Shown: one piece after another, positions 49,995 through 62,157 of the stretch
How positions within the stretch are numbered: the stretch's first letter is position 1
How the letters are laid out: each line of letters opens with the position of its first letter
Source of the DNA: Glycine soja
Lineage: Eukaryota; Streptophyta; Magnoliopsida; Fabales; Fabaceae
Direction: 5' to 3'
Length of the DNA: 64,000 nucleotides
NCBI RefSeq assembly: GCF_004193775.1
Contig: NC_041009.1
Location: 47,547,534 to 47,611,533 of the forward strand
Translations under genes and position numbers: made by a program
The notes under the pieces: generated by a model
Told to the model about the DNA's origin: nothing
The model's input: the letters and a program-made list of their open reading frames with translations, nothing else
Databases searched by the model: none

Positions 49995-50873
49995 AAAACT
50001 CTAAACAAAATGCGAGAGTATGTGATGTCTGAGTTAATTGAATGTTCAATTTCTACTTGACAACTCCACGTTATAAGCAATGGGAACCAAATGGTAACAC
50101 ATGGTTTTTCACACAAAAGAAAATCCCTTAGAAAATAAATGTTTTTTGTGTTTACAGAATTCACTTCATTGAATGCAAACACATGAAATTTTTAATTATT
50201 TAAGATGTATTTGAAATACGATTGCATCTAATTAAATCCAACTCACATAACTTTTTATTTATGCATTGTAATGTGTATTTTTTTGCCTATCCAACACACT
50301 CCTAATTACGCCACCATTGTCTATGCCAACATTCAATGTATAATAAAATGCATTTAGTCATGAATTAATCTTTAAAACACAAAAGGCACCATGAGCATCC
50401 TAAAACTAGAAATAAATCCTATCTCAATTGTGAAATGTTAAATAAAAAAAATTGTTGTCTACACTAAAATAGTGTCAACATATTTTTGCTCTCATTCATT
50501 TTTTAACCCCAACATTCATTTCTCCCCTGTAATGACGAAAAAGCTCACCCTCCTGTCTAGTCCTATATAGTTAGCTTCAACGTCCATAATGGCATCTTCA
50601 TACTCACTTTCACCAGAAATTACTTTCTTCAAAACCTACAAATTTTACATCCACATCTACCAAACTTGTATCACGAAGTCGTTGTTATAGCGACATGGTA
50701 TCACTAATAACAGGGCCTATCTTTAATTTCTCACGATAATCCTTCATTTTTGTCGTATACCTCTATCTCTAACAACTTTTTCTTGATAAACCTTAAATTA
50801 GTGAAACTCAACGCATTACTATCACATATGATCTTAAAAAATGCACGTAGTACACACTAAAAATTTGTAATGT

Positions 50874-51122
50874 GGTTAAAGTATTAACTTGTTTATTATA
50901 CCTCTGACCATTTTAAGTTTTAGTGCATGTACGTGAAAGTTAAGTTTTAGTCCCTACACAATTTATTGTGATTGTTTATCATTGTCATAAAGTTTTTGTA
51001 CAAGTTTTACACCAACAAAATAATTTATCTAATGTTAACAACAAGGACCAAAACTTAGTTTTTATGCATATATGTAGGGACTAAAACTTAAAACAGAGAT
51101 GATCAAGTAAATAGTTTAACCT
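50874..51122. mobile_element. MITE-like inverted-repeat element
   Basis: The left end reads GGTTAAAGTATTAACTTG, then TTTTAAGTTTTAGT, and further in AGTTTTAGTCCCTACA. The reverse complement of the right end reads GGTTAAACTATTTACTTG, TTTTAAGTTTTAGTCCCTAC, AAGTTTTGGTCC. The arms pair over about 90 bases with small gaps. No coding content, and no clear target duplication. Confidence 0.6.
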
Positions 51123-51660
51123 AATAATACCTAACAAGTTGTGTGTGCATATAGATTTTTCAAGCTCTTTTAACTTGTTCCAAAGTTCACCAATCATCCT
51201 ACTAATATCCCTATCCCTGCTATGATGTAATTGCTAAAATATTGCATGTTCCTCAACAAAGAAGAAATTGTAGCCATTTTTGTTGGGTTTTGGGTGAGCA
51301 TGGTCTCTCCTTTTTTTTTTTTTTTTTGAATTATTCCTATGATGACAACAAACACCCATTGAAACATTGACATTGTTGTTCTTAACCACAATATTTTAAA
51401 GTGATGTAGATGCACGCATTACATAGACTTGTGGAACCTCATAAAGTATGCCTCTAAACTTATGATAATTGTGAAATCTGAGCTAATTTGATAGACAATT
51501 TTGGTTAATAATGATAATAATTTCTTCACTTTATTATTTTTAATCAAATAATGAATAAATTAACATCTTTGCAATTTTTTATTAGCAAAAGTCAAAAGAA
51601 TAATATTTCAAGCACTTTAGAGGAAATTGATGAAAAATCTGGAAGAAAAAGCATTGAAGG

Positions 51661-52480
51661 AATTGGATAGCTCGCTTAACGTGCAATCCAGACTCAACGC
51701 GCACTCTCGCTTATCGAACAAGTTCAGGCTTAGTGCATAGTTTCTATGCAACCCAGGCTTAGCGCGAGAAGGCCCACAAGGAAGCCCAGATGCGCACTTA
51801 GCGCGAGGTCAACATGAAAAGTAAACTACATTATGCCTATAAAGGAATATAAAGTAGAAAGAAAAAAAAATACCGAGTCTCATAGCTATCAAAAGCCTGA
51901 GCCTATCCCTTAGGGGAAACCCTATTCCTTAGTCATTCCTCATTTTCTTGCTATTAGGCATCCAGTCCCTTCTTCCATTAGTCTGTGAAGTGTAAAGTTT
52001 CTCGTAGCTATAAGAGGCTAAATTCCATTTTGTTGGGAACCTGGAGGCCAAACTCTTGTAATGTAATTCTTTCCTATTATCTATTTAATGCAATTCTATT
52101 TTTATGTTTTTCTCTGTGTTTTTCTGTTATTATAATCTGGTCACCCATATAATGTTTAGAGGGTAATGCATTGAAAAATGGTAATTTTATAAAGAACTGG
52201 GGAAGGAATCTAAATAAATTCATTGTTAGAAATAGATTGATATTTATTTTGTCCAAAAATTTTTGCATCTCTTATCTTAATGTGGTTTGTTATTTTATCT
52301 CTCCAAAGAAATTTGAGGGAAAATGATAAATAAACTAGGTGTTTCGTGCGGGAAACCAAAGATAGGATAATTTAATAGATGCGGGTGAAAACAAAAATTT
52401 CATTAATTAGAGAAAATCTACTACATTACACTATAAGTACTTTTGGTATACTAAGCCTCAAATATTATTGCATTCTGACT
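51661..52480. repeat. Probable degraded retroelement-derived sequence
   Basis: A GC-richer island in an AT-rich spacer carries repeated CTTAGCGCGAG (51758-51768, 51797-51807) and related words (GCTTAACGTGCA, CTTAGTGCA). A stretch with TTGTTGGGAACCTGGAGGCC and ATCTATTTAATGCAATTC follows. I recall similar CTTAGCGCGA-rich sequence in soybean gypsy-type elements. No LTR ends, primer-binding site or coding frames are visible, so this is a composition-based call. Confidence 0.35.
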
Positions 52481-55400
52481 TCATCTTTTTACATTTAAAC
52501 AATTATTTATTTTTCTTGTTATCTTTCTTCTTTTATTTTACCCCCAATTTTCACACTTAGAATTCATTTTTTCTTCTACTTCTTCTCATTGCTTAATAAT
52601 TGAGTTTGTATCACTTAAGTACAATTGGTGCACTTGCCAACAAGTTAACAACTTACTAAAACAAAATCTGATACTCACTTTCAAACTTCTCATCTATCAC
52701 CCCAACCACTAAAGATCTTGACAAAGACATTGGACAACAAACATTGCTACTCATTAACCAAACAATGATGTATATTCATAAAATTATCTTGTCTAGTAAA
52801 GGGACATATATGAGTGGCACTGACTATGAGTTAATATTGTAGAAAAAGAAACAGAAATCCCAACTGACACACAAAATATGTCAAATGAGCTTAAATCTTA
52901 AAAAACATGATTTACACTGTCATGTGCAAAGTCTCGATAATTTTATGTTGTACAAATTTGACATAAAGAAGACAAGATGATTCAAGAAAGAATAAATTAT
53001 CATATAATTTGGTTAATCACATTCATTTGTTAACTTTGTTGATAACATATTTGGAGAGAGAGACACACACACACACTCAAATTGGTCTTAGATTGATCTT
53101 TTTCGTAGTCATGTTTACTCTACAATGAGAAAAATTGTAACTCCTAATGATTAAAACATACAACGAAAAAAATTATTATGACCTTGTATGCAATTGAATG
53201 AAACATTTGGGTGTCACATTCACGCCATACTTTCATAGTTTCCCCTTTTTCTTTATATGTGAACACAAACAATATTTGTTTGAGTTGAAGAAAGTAGTGA
53301 TTTTAAGGCAATTTGGTAGCATTATCCCTTTACGGTTGAAAGATGGCTAAATGAATTCCTAAAAAAGATTGCAAAAATTGTGCTCCTTGAGAAGGAACTA
53401 GCTTAGTTGATTGATTTGGCAAGGCATTTGACTCAGTGCATTTCTCATTGTGCATATTAGAACATGCCTATATAACAATTCATCTTCAAACAACAAATTT
53501 CATTTAAGTACACCAACCCGAAGTTGTAAAAGACCATTGATTGACTTTAAAATAGTATATTTGTTCATAGTGGTAAAACAATGAAGAATAGTATTTTTGC
53601 ACCAAGTAAGTAGGATATCATTGATTGACTTTAAAATGTATTATGCTGTTTTTATTTTAGCAACTACTTTTATTATTAAATTATATTTTATTCGTTAATA
53701 TTAAAATAATTTATAAAATAAAATTAATTAATACTATTATATGAAATTATTAGTTTATTTAACGATAATTGTAAAAATTATTTTTTTAAAATTAATATTA
53801 TTTGTTAAATTATAAGTTAATATTATTTACTAATATTAGTAAAAAATATTTTAATATTTTTGTTAAATAGATATGTAATGTATTTTAATGTTTTTATTTC
53901 AATTTAAGTCATTTTCATTTTTTTTAATTTAAAAAAATTTAATAATCATTAGCATTGGTAAAAAATATAAAAAATATATTAAATAAAATAATATAAAAAA
54001 TTGTAGAAATATTAAATAAAATCATATAAAAAATAAAAAATATTAAATAAAAATATAAAAGATAACATAAATTAATTTATTAAATAATCAAAATAAAAAA
54101 TTATTTACAATTTTTAAAAATACATGAAAAAAAGTTAAAGTCCTAAAATAATTTATAACTTCAATAAAAAAATTTCATTTACCACTTTAATATCATGTTT
54201 TTAAGAAAATAAAAAATTAAAGTCATAAATTTTTGTATGACGTCAGTGTAAATAATTTTTTTTATAAATATTATAATTTTCAATTTAAAAGTAATAAATT
54301 ATTTACAAAAGTTATCTCTTTCATGATATTAATTTAAATTTTAGCCACGGGCAATAAATTTTTTTAAAGATTGCCCCTAATTGATGGGTTTGCCGCATTC
54401 ATTGGCTTTCTTTTGTGTCCGGAACCATCACCTCACTACATTTTAGGCATGAATGATATAACATTTGAAGAAAAAATTCATTAATACAAAAAACACTGTA
54501 GCTGATAGCACTAAATAATATTATCATAGCAGAATAGGAAAAAAATCATATAATTATAAAATAAAAAGTAATTAGATTAAAAAAATATTTTGTTTAATAA
54601 TAATAATAATAATTTACACAAAATAATACGAAAAATCGTTTAAAGTGAAAGGTAAAAAAAATATTCTTTTAATATTTTTAAAAGGATACGTGATTTGTAT
54701 AAAATTTATTTGTTTGGAGAATAAATTGAATTAATTTAACATAAAAAATTGAATTAATTTACACATAAGAAATATTATTGTAAATATAAGAATTAGTACC
54801 TAGTTGTATGTCAAGGTACTCATCAACCTATCCAATACAATTGTAACCCAATAAAAAAAATCTTATGCTTAACATACTTAGAAAAATAGAAAGACTGTCA
54901 AATTGTTTAACGATGTCGGATCATTAAATTGTACAAAGCACGTGTGCGGATAAATTATTAAATGAAAGTGATGGTACAATCCAAGGTAGATATTTATCGT
55001 TTCCTATTTTATATTACGAGGACGAGGATTGGTGAATTCACTCCAACCAAGAGTAATTCTTAATTCTTTTTTCTCATTTATTTTTCAAAAATTTAACGAT
55101 GGTAATTAATTATTAATTTTTTTAAAAATTAATAATTAAAATAATAAATACTCTTAAAGTAAATTAATCTCTTCTTTTATATTATATATATAAATGTAAA
55201 TGTAGATGTAGATTTTTTATAATTAACAATCATTTAATGTGAATGTCCACTGAGTATATTGAATTTGTGAAAAAAAATATAAATTTGATTCCAGCAAAAT
55301 ATAATCTTAAGAAGAAATCATAAATTTTAAATGTGACTAACCTTATAAACTAAAATCAATACCATTGCCGACAAAAAACCTAAGTTTGTGAGATACTCGG

Positions 55401-55589
55401 TGGAGTGTGAACCGAGGAGACACATGCCTTAATTATAGTCTTTTTGACCAATAAAAAAAATTTGTTTTTCATCTTCCGTTTCTTTCATTCTATTTATTTA
55501 TTGGATTGGATTTTTCTATTTTTAATTTTTCTTTCCATTTTTAATCTGCTAGCTATCATTCACTTTCCTCATCCATCCATCCATCCACG

Positions 55590-55603
55590 AACCCTAACCC
55601 TAA
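55590..55603 (+). promoter_or_regulatory. Telo-box (AACCCTAACCCTAA) in the kinase gene leader/promoter
   Basis: Two telomere-type repeats lie 145 bases upstream of the kinase ATG. Such telo-boxes occur near the start of many plant genes expressed in dividing cells and can recruit telobox-binding or Polycomb-linked factors. The function here is inferred. Confidence 0.4.
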
Positions 55604-55747
55604 TCCTCCATCATCGATTCGATTCTCTTGCTCTTTGTTATTTCCTTCTTTGGTGAACAAAGCAAAACAATTGCATCGATGAATCGGGCGTCGCAGCTTT
55701 CGTGATAATGATCTTGGCGCTGCGAATCGATTGCATGGGTTTGGAGA

Positions 55748-58700
55748 ATGTCGGAGCTTCGTAGTGGACCGCGACGACGTCGTGCTCCGATTGCTCGTAA
55801 AAGCTCTGAACCACCGTCTCCGGCGGGGAGATACGTCAAGACTCGCGCTGCAGTCGCCAGGGAGGCAGCAGCGGCAGCGGAGAGGCCAAGAACTCGTTTG
55901 GCGGCCAAAAAAGAGGAGAAGCCCCTTACAGTAATATCCGATCACACTAAGAAAGACGACGCCGCCATGGCCGACGAGAGCGGTGGCTTGAGTGCAAACA
56001 AGGGTGTTGCACAAGAAGATGACACCAACGCAGCTCCTTTTCCGGAGAGGGTATTGTTTTCTTTTATTATCTTTTAATTGTTATATTGTGCTTAATGAGT
56101 AATATGTCAAGGTGCTTATTGTTTATTGATTTGTTAATAAAAAGGTTCAAGTAGGAGGCTCACCTGTCTACAAAGTAGAGAGGAAGCTGGGCAAAGGTGG
56201 CTTTGGACAGGTTTTTGTTGGCCGACGAGTCACTGGTGGTAACGACCGGAGCACTGGTGCTGGTGCCACTGAGGTAAAAGCTTCTCTTGTTACCTCACTG
56301 TTTGAACAATTTTCTACGGCATTGACTGATTCTTTCGTGTTTCAGGTGGCTTTGAAATTTGAGCACAGGAACAGCAAAGGCTGTAACTATGGCCCTCCTT
56401 ACGAGTGGCAAGTGTACAAGTAGGTGCTTTGTTTATGTTGCAAGAGATATGTGTCGACGATTGCTTTCGGTTATGCACAAGATTTGTGTTTAAGTGAAAT
56501 TGCCTGAGTTTTTTTATTTATTTAATGTTTTGTTTTGTGAAAAGCACCCTTGGTGGCAGTCATGGAATACCTAAAGTACACTACAAAGGGAGACAAGGGG
56601 AATATTATGTGATGGTATGACCTACACAACAACCATTTTATTTTCTCGTCACCAACTTTACTATAGAACATTTTTATTTGGGTACGTATGCAGGTGATGG
56701 ACATGCTTGGTCCAAGCTTGTGGGATGTTTGGAATTCCTCAAGCCAGACGTGAGTATAAGCTAACCCTTTTTATTGTATCTGCTGTGTGGTTTATAGGCC
56801 TTTTGTTTCAAAATAAGAGCGATTATAATTGATTTTGTGTTTATAGGCTTTTTTATAAATGTTTATATAGAAGTGAGGTGACTCCTTTTTAGCTTCATTT
56901 TCTTCCACATGTATACATAACTGAATTAACTAAAAGATTGGAGAAAAAGAAGTTGGAGATGCAATAGTTGTAGTTGGTTAGTAGTATTACATGCTTCATG
57001 GTGTCATCTTTTGGTTTTCTTTTCCTTAATTTGGTTTTGGTCTGAGCTTAATTTTCCTTCCTTTCTACAATGACTAATTTGTTCCTTGTTTTTCTTTGAA
57101 AATCTGTTATTGCTTGTCCTTTGAATGTGTAGGATGACTGCGGAAATGGTTGCATGTATTGCAGTCGAGTCCCTGTCGATCCTGGAGAAGATGCATGCAA
57201 GAGGGTATGTTGTTGGTAAAAGATTTTTTTTTTTATATTTAACTTTTTCCTTTTTTATTTGTTTGCCTTTGCCATAATCTGAGTGTTTTAATGTTTGATT
57301 TGAATTTATTGTTTTCCTAACATGATATTTCTATTGTTCATTACAGCTATGTGCATGGAGATGTAAAACCAGAGAACTTTTTACTTGGTCAACCTTCTAC
57401 ACCACAAGAAAAGAAATTGTTTCTTGTAGACCTTGGATTAGGTTAGTAGTTGCAATTCAAGGATGATGCATTTCATTCGTATTTACACTCTCCTTTTTGA
57501 CCTTTCTCATATAAGCACGTATTTTGCAGCAACAAAGTGGAGAGACACCTCCAGTGGGCAGCATGTTGAATATGATCAACGTCCTGATATGTTTAGGTTA
57601 CCTTTTTTCTTTCCTTTTGATTTTTCTCTTAAATTCTACTTGTTTCTATTATTATGGTTTTTGTTGTTTTATGTTCATGGTTATCATTTATCCATCTGCT
57701 TCAGTCTTATATTTTTAATTTTTGCAGAGGGACTGTTCGATATGCCAGTGTTCATGCTCATTTGGGAAGAACTGCTAGTAGAAGGGATGATCTTGAATCT
57801 CTTGCATATACACTCATCTTCCTTCATAAAGGCAGGTTACCCTGGCAAGGTTATCAGGTATATCCATTTATTTATTTTATATTCTCACCAAGTACTTCCT
57901 CCATTGTGAAATAAATGTTTTAACAATTATTTTTTGTTCCAAATTATCTGTTGTTTTACAATACCAAGAAAACATTTATTACCTTTCTCTAACTTTGTCC
58001 TCCCAAGAAAACGTTTATTACCTTTCTCTAACTTTGTCCTCCCAAGAAAACGTTTATTACCTTTCTCCAACTTTGTCCTCCCTCTAACAATAACTATTTT
58101 TTGCTCGAGAGATAAGGTATTAATAACATATACTCCCAAGAAACGGTTAATTCAGGATGTGTTTGGAGAATTTATTTATCTAGAACTTGGGAATTTCATA
58201 ATTCTTTTGCAACACCATATAACAACACCTATTTCAGAATGGTGAGTACTACATGTGGTGATAGAGTTTTTCTACATATTCTGTTTTAATCTGATTTTAC
58301 CTTCTTTTTAGGGTGATCATAAATCCTTCCTTGTTTGCAAAAAGAAGATGGGAACATCTCCTGAGATGCTATGCTGTTTTTGCCCTGCTCCTTTTAGGCA
58401 GTTCCTTGAGATTGTAGTGAACATGAAGTTTGATGAAGAACCTAACTATTCCAGGCTAATATCTTTGTTTGATGGTATGCTTGGACCGAATCCTGCATTG
58501 AGGCCAATTAACACTGAAGGTGCTCAAAAGGTAATGTCTATCGTGTGATTTTAGAGTATCAGTTTTTCTGAATGATCAAGTCTTCTATATTTAGTATATA
58601 TAGAAACTGCACAGAAACAAGTTGGGGGAATTTTTCCCCATTTACAAACAGGATGTTGTCTTAGTCCTTAAACTGCATGCTCTATTTTAGTAAAGTTAAT

Positions 58701-61700
58701 TATGTACAATAGTTACATTAAACATGACAAGTGTATGCCGCACTGCACTACCACACACAAATTCTATCAGAAAACCATACAGCTTAATGGGCTTAGGCTG
58801 AAGTTTCAGTAATCTTACCCACTGACAACTGTACTGTACACTGCACAAATCATGTTAGAAAATGGCTGCAAGGCTTAGTGGGGCTATGCTGAAGTTGCAG
58901 TGTTATAGGGTTTTAGGTATCGAGAGAAGAAAAAGCCATAAAAGAGACTTAATACTCTGCAATGATATTGATTTGATATGTGTTAAATCTGTGATACAAA
59001 ATATAAATTTACACTAATGCTGGATCATAATCTTAATTAAATTAAGGAAAACTCATGAAATACTGTTAATATGAAAACAAATCTTGGGGATATTAAGAAA
59101 ACATTGGAACTAAGAGATAATCTAAGAATTAAGATACTCTAAATTACTGGAAGATAGCATTGGATGTATTTCATATAATGTATCACTCACCATACGGAAC
59201 TACAGTAACATGAGAAATTGCTCTTATCTTTTGGCACTATTTTTATTTCATGGTTTGGGTCTTTGTGTTCATGGTGTGATCCCTTGTTCCCTCAAACAAT
59301 TTACCAGGTCGGGCAGAAGAGGGGTAGATTGAATATTGAGGAAGAGGATGATTCACAGCCCAAAAAGAAGGTTCGTTTGGGGGTTCCTGCTACACAATGG
59401 ATTTCAGTTTACAATGCAAGACTGCCAATGAAGCAAAGGTAGAGCTGCAGTCTCTTTTTGTTGCAGCTTCCTTTAATTGAGCAATTGGATATCTGAGATC
59501 ATTCTTTTTTAATGCACTTTTGTATTATATTATTGTTAAAAATTGTTTTCAAATCAAAGAAATGTTTGCTTGTCTCTTACTTCTTGTAATATAATAAAAT
59601 ACGTTTCTTTGATTTGAAAAACAATTTTAATGCACTGTTGAAATTGCTTAATGCTTTGATTAAGCAATTTCAACAGTATTTGCCAAAAGATAAGTAATTT
59701 CAACAGTCTGATTATGGAAGTATAATGTGGTAGTGTAAATGTTGAGATTGCTGCAGTTTTTGTGATTTTTCATAATTCATAGATGCAATAGACTAGATGC
59801 TGCAATACCGGTAGTGGCAATGTTTATTTTGCTCGACTCAGGAAGCAATAACAGTGAATCTAGTTATTTTACAAAGAATGCAGTGCTTGTATTCTGCATG
59901 AATAAAGTTACAGTTTTACCTTCAAGGCAAAAGTTTCTACTGCTTGATTATTTTGTTATGACTGTGTCTTATGGCTTCTGAATTGATTGTAATTAGGTAC
60001 CATTACAATGTAGCGGACGCAAGATTAGCACAACATGTGGAGAGAGGGATTGCTGATGGCCTTCTGATTAGTTGTGTGGCTTCTTGTTCCAATCTCTGGG
60101 CCCTTATTATGGATGCAGGAACTGGCTTTTCAAGTCAAGTTTATAAGTTGTCTCCATTTTTCTTACACAAGGTGAAATTATATGATTTATGTAAATCAGT
60201 ACATGTCATATAATTAGCTATCTGTTTTCATATGATGAATCTTGCCTGTGATTCTGTTTCTTTTCAGGAATGGATCATGGAACAGTGGGAGAAGAACTAT
60301 TACATTACTTCTATTGCAGGGGCTAATAATGGGAGCTCTCTCGTGGTGATGTCAAAAGGTTTGTTTTTTAAAAATGAACTAGTTTTGGAATTTGGTCTTT
60401 ATTGCTGCAATTTTACTTTTTATACTTGGTGTTTTGGTCATGTTTTGGGTTTATCTACATCAATAAATTTTTGGTTTTAGTGTCAAGCTCCCCTCAATAT
60501 ATAGCCCAGTAATCTGTGATGAGGGCATGCCTTAACTCTTAACAGTTCCAAAACCCCTCAAAAAGGGCCTAACCTTTGTGGGTTAATGCACCTCCTGTTG
60601 CCGATTTCATGATTTTCCACTCAAAAAATGGGAAAAGGGGGAAAAGTAACTTTATGTCTTAGCTTTCTTTTAACTATCATGCTTTCTGTAGGATCCACAG
60701 AAACTGAAGCAAAGGTGATTATAATATAAGAAGCATTCCAAATGTTGAAGCACATTTTTATTGGTTGGATAGACTTGGTGAATTTTATGGAGTTCATTTA
60801 ATTTGTTGTGTATTTTTTATTTGGAATAATTACAAATGAACATTGTGTAAATGGGTTTTTAAATGATCTTCACACTTGTACAAGTTTGGTGAAGAGGTTG
60901 TATGTCGTTTCTCCACATGCATAGGGGTTTTGTCTGTTTGAATTCAATTGATACAAGAGTGGACATATTGTTGTCTACTTTTTGGTCTGGGTTAGATTGG
61001 GATTTTCTGAAGGGTTGGAAGGATGTGCTGGGTAAAGGGGTGCTATTGGTGAGTAGTGAGAGCGGAGAGGTAACAGTTGACCTATATTTATGCTGTACGT
61101 ACAACTAATTACAAATTTACAATTAGTAGAAGTTGTAAACTAATTCATTCGTATATGAGTGGGAGAGGGAGGCAGTAGCCTTTGGATTCTAAAGGCACAA
61201 ACACCACCTTTAAGTATTGTGTTTTTACTGTTATTTTAGGTGAGCTATTTTTAGTGTTTTTCTTTGGACCAAGATATGAATTTCTGCAGATCTCTACATA
61301 CAAGCATTCTGCTGTTGCTAACTCTGATTTTTGGTGACTTGTGGTCTAATTTATGCAGGCACACAGTATACACAACAATCATACAAAGTAAGTGACTCAT
61401 TCCCATTCAAATGGATAAACAAGAAGTGGAGAGAAGGTTTTCATGTGACTTCAATGGCTACTGCTGGAAGTCGTTGGGGTGTTGTTATGTCACGAAATGC
61501 TGGATTCAGTGATCAGGTTTGCTTTATATTTTTAGATTGAATTGGTTAATTTTCATCAGGTAAAATTAGGGCTGAAAGATCTGTATCTGATAACTCATCT
61601 CATGTTGAGTTTAAAATGTGGGCATGTTTTTTATGACAGCTTGCTTGAATTTTTCTTTGGAAATTAAATGATTTAAGTTACTTATTGTTCATATACAGTT

Positions 61701-62157
61701 GTTTTTTTCTAATGATTATGTGCAAAAGATCTATATGTCTTTTGGGTTGAAACAGTCCGTACTTCAATTATTGACTCTGCCACTAGACCTAATCCTTGCT
61801 CTCATTATCCATCTTTTAAATGTAGGTTGTTGAACTTGATTTTCTCTATCCTAGTGAGGGAATCCACAGACGATGGGATAATGGTTATAGGATTACAGCA
61901 ACGGCTGCTACATGGGATCAATCTGCTCTTATACTTAGCATTCCTAGGCGCAGGCCAGGAGATGAAACCCAGGAAACTCTGCGTACATCTCAATTTCCAA
62001 GCACACATGTTAAGGTAAGTTTTGATTAATGAAGTACTTGATTTTGTAAAGTCAATACCGAGACTGATATCTTCATTTTGGTTCTGTTTATGTTCAGGAA
62101 AAATGGTCAAAAAACCTTTACCTTGCTTGTTTGTGCTATGGGCGCACAGTATGCTAA
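55748..62157 (+). CDS. Casein-kinase-1-like Ser/Thr kinase, MUT9-like (MLK/PPK) class, 16 exons
   Basis: Exons 55748-56050, 56145-56273, 56346-56419, 56545-56614, 56694-56749, 57133-57204, 57347-57441, 57530-57596, 57728-57857, 58312-58530, 59308-59438, 59997-60171, 60268-60358, 61359-61516, 61826-62014, 62098-62157; 672 residues plus TAA. A basic Arg/Ala-rich N-terminus (about 100 residues) precedes the kinase fold: GKGGFGQV (117-124), VALK lysine 148, HGDVKPEN (Asp240, Asn245), DLG (Asp263) instead of DFG, and [17 protein letters not shown]. The plant-specific C-terminal part ([54 protein letters not shown]) is typical of the Arabidopsis MLK1-4 proteins. Those are nuclear kinases that phosphorylate histone H3 Thr3 and light-signalling proteins such as CRY2 and PIF3. 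All borders are GT-AG and frame-consistent. Which of the four Arabidopsis genes it matches was not resolved. Confidence 0.94.
57895..58246. mobile_element. Stowaway-like element in kinase intron 9
   Basis: The left end TACTTCCTCCATTGTGAAAT and the reverse complement of the right end TACTCACCATTCTGAAATAG are imperfect inverted repeats next to TA dinucleotides (57893-57894, 58247-58248). The left end resembles the CTCCCTCCRTcc-type ends of Stowaway elements. About 350 bp, no coding capacity. The ends are diverged, so the call is moderate. Confidence 0.45.
57964..58080. repeat. 39-bp unit repeated three times
   Basis: Units start at 57964, 58003 and 58042. Each begins CCAAGAAAAC(A/G)TTTATTACC and ends CTTTGTCCTC, with only one or two differences between copies. 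There are no spacers, so this is a minisatellite and not a CRISPR array. It lies inside the Stowaway-like element. Confidence 0.9.
58690..58905. repeat. Degenerate tandem duplication in kinase intron 10
   Basis: Two diverged copies of a unit of about 110 bases follow each other. Each includes a CACTGCAC word, then GAAAA(C/T), then GCTTA(A/G)TGGG, and ends near GCTGAAGTT(T/G)CAGT. No coding content. Confidence 0.5.
59537..59676. repeat. Pair of nested hairpin-forming inverted repeats in kinase intron 11
   Basis: Arm AAAATTGTTTTCAAATCAAA (about 59539-59562 with the following GAAATG) pairs with CGTTTCTTTGATTTGAAAAA(CAATTTT) at about 59602-59628. Right after it CTGTTGAAATTGCTTA (59635-59650) pairs perfectly with TAAGCAATTTCAACAG (59661-59676) around a 10-base loop. 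This is either a small foldback element or a local structure. Confidence 0.75.

Larger units (their letters stand above)
47660..55440. other. AT-rich spacer between the divergent callose synthase and kinase genes
   Basis: About 8 kb without a supported gene. It contains two hairpin-type elements (48330-48584, 50874-51122), a 21-bp tandem pair (49953-49994), a GC-richer retroelement-like stretch (about 51661-52480), a GA/CA microsatellite near 53055-53080 and a very AT-rich block (53640-54800). The open frames here (for example 48604-48864) show no family resemblance. Both promoters must lie at its ends. Confidence 0.55.

Noticed and set aside
55556..56014. Long minus-strand frames opposite the kinase first exon
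   Set aside because: They are shadows of the GC-rich Arg/Ala-coding exon 1 of the kinase gene.
57463..57914. Long + frames across kinase exons 8-9
   Set aside because: They read through introns; only the spliced frame carries the kinase motifs.
57964..58080. Possible CRISPR-like array
   Set aside because: The 39-bp copies are directly adjacent with no unique spacers, and the host is a plant nuclear genome.
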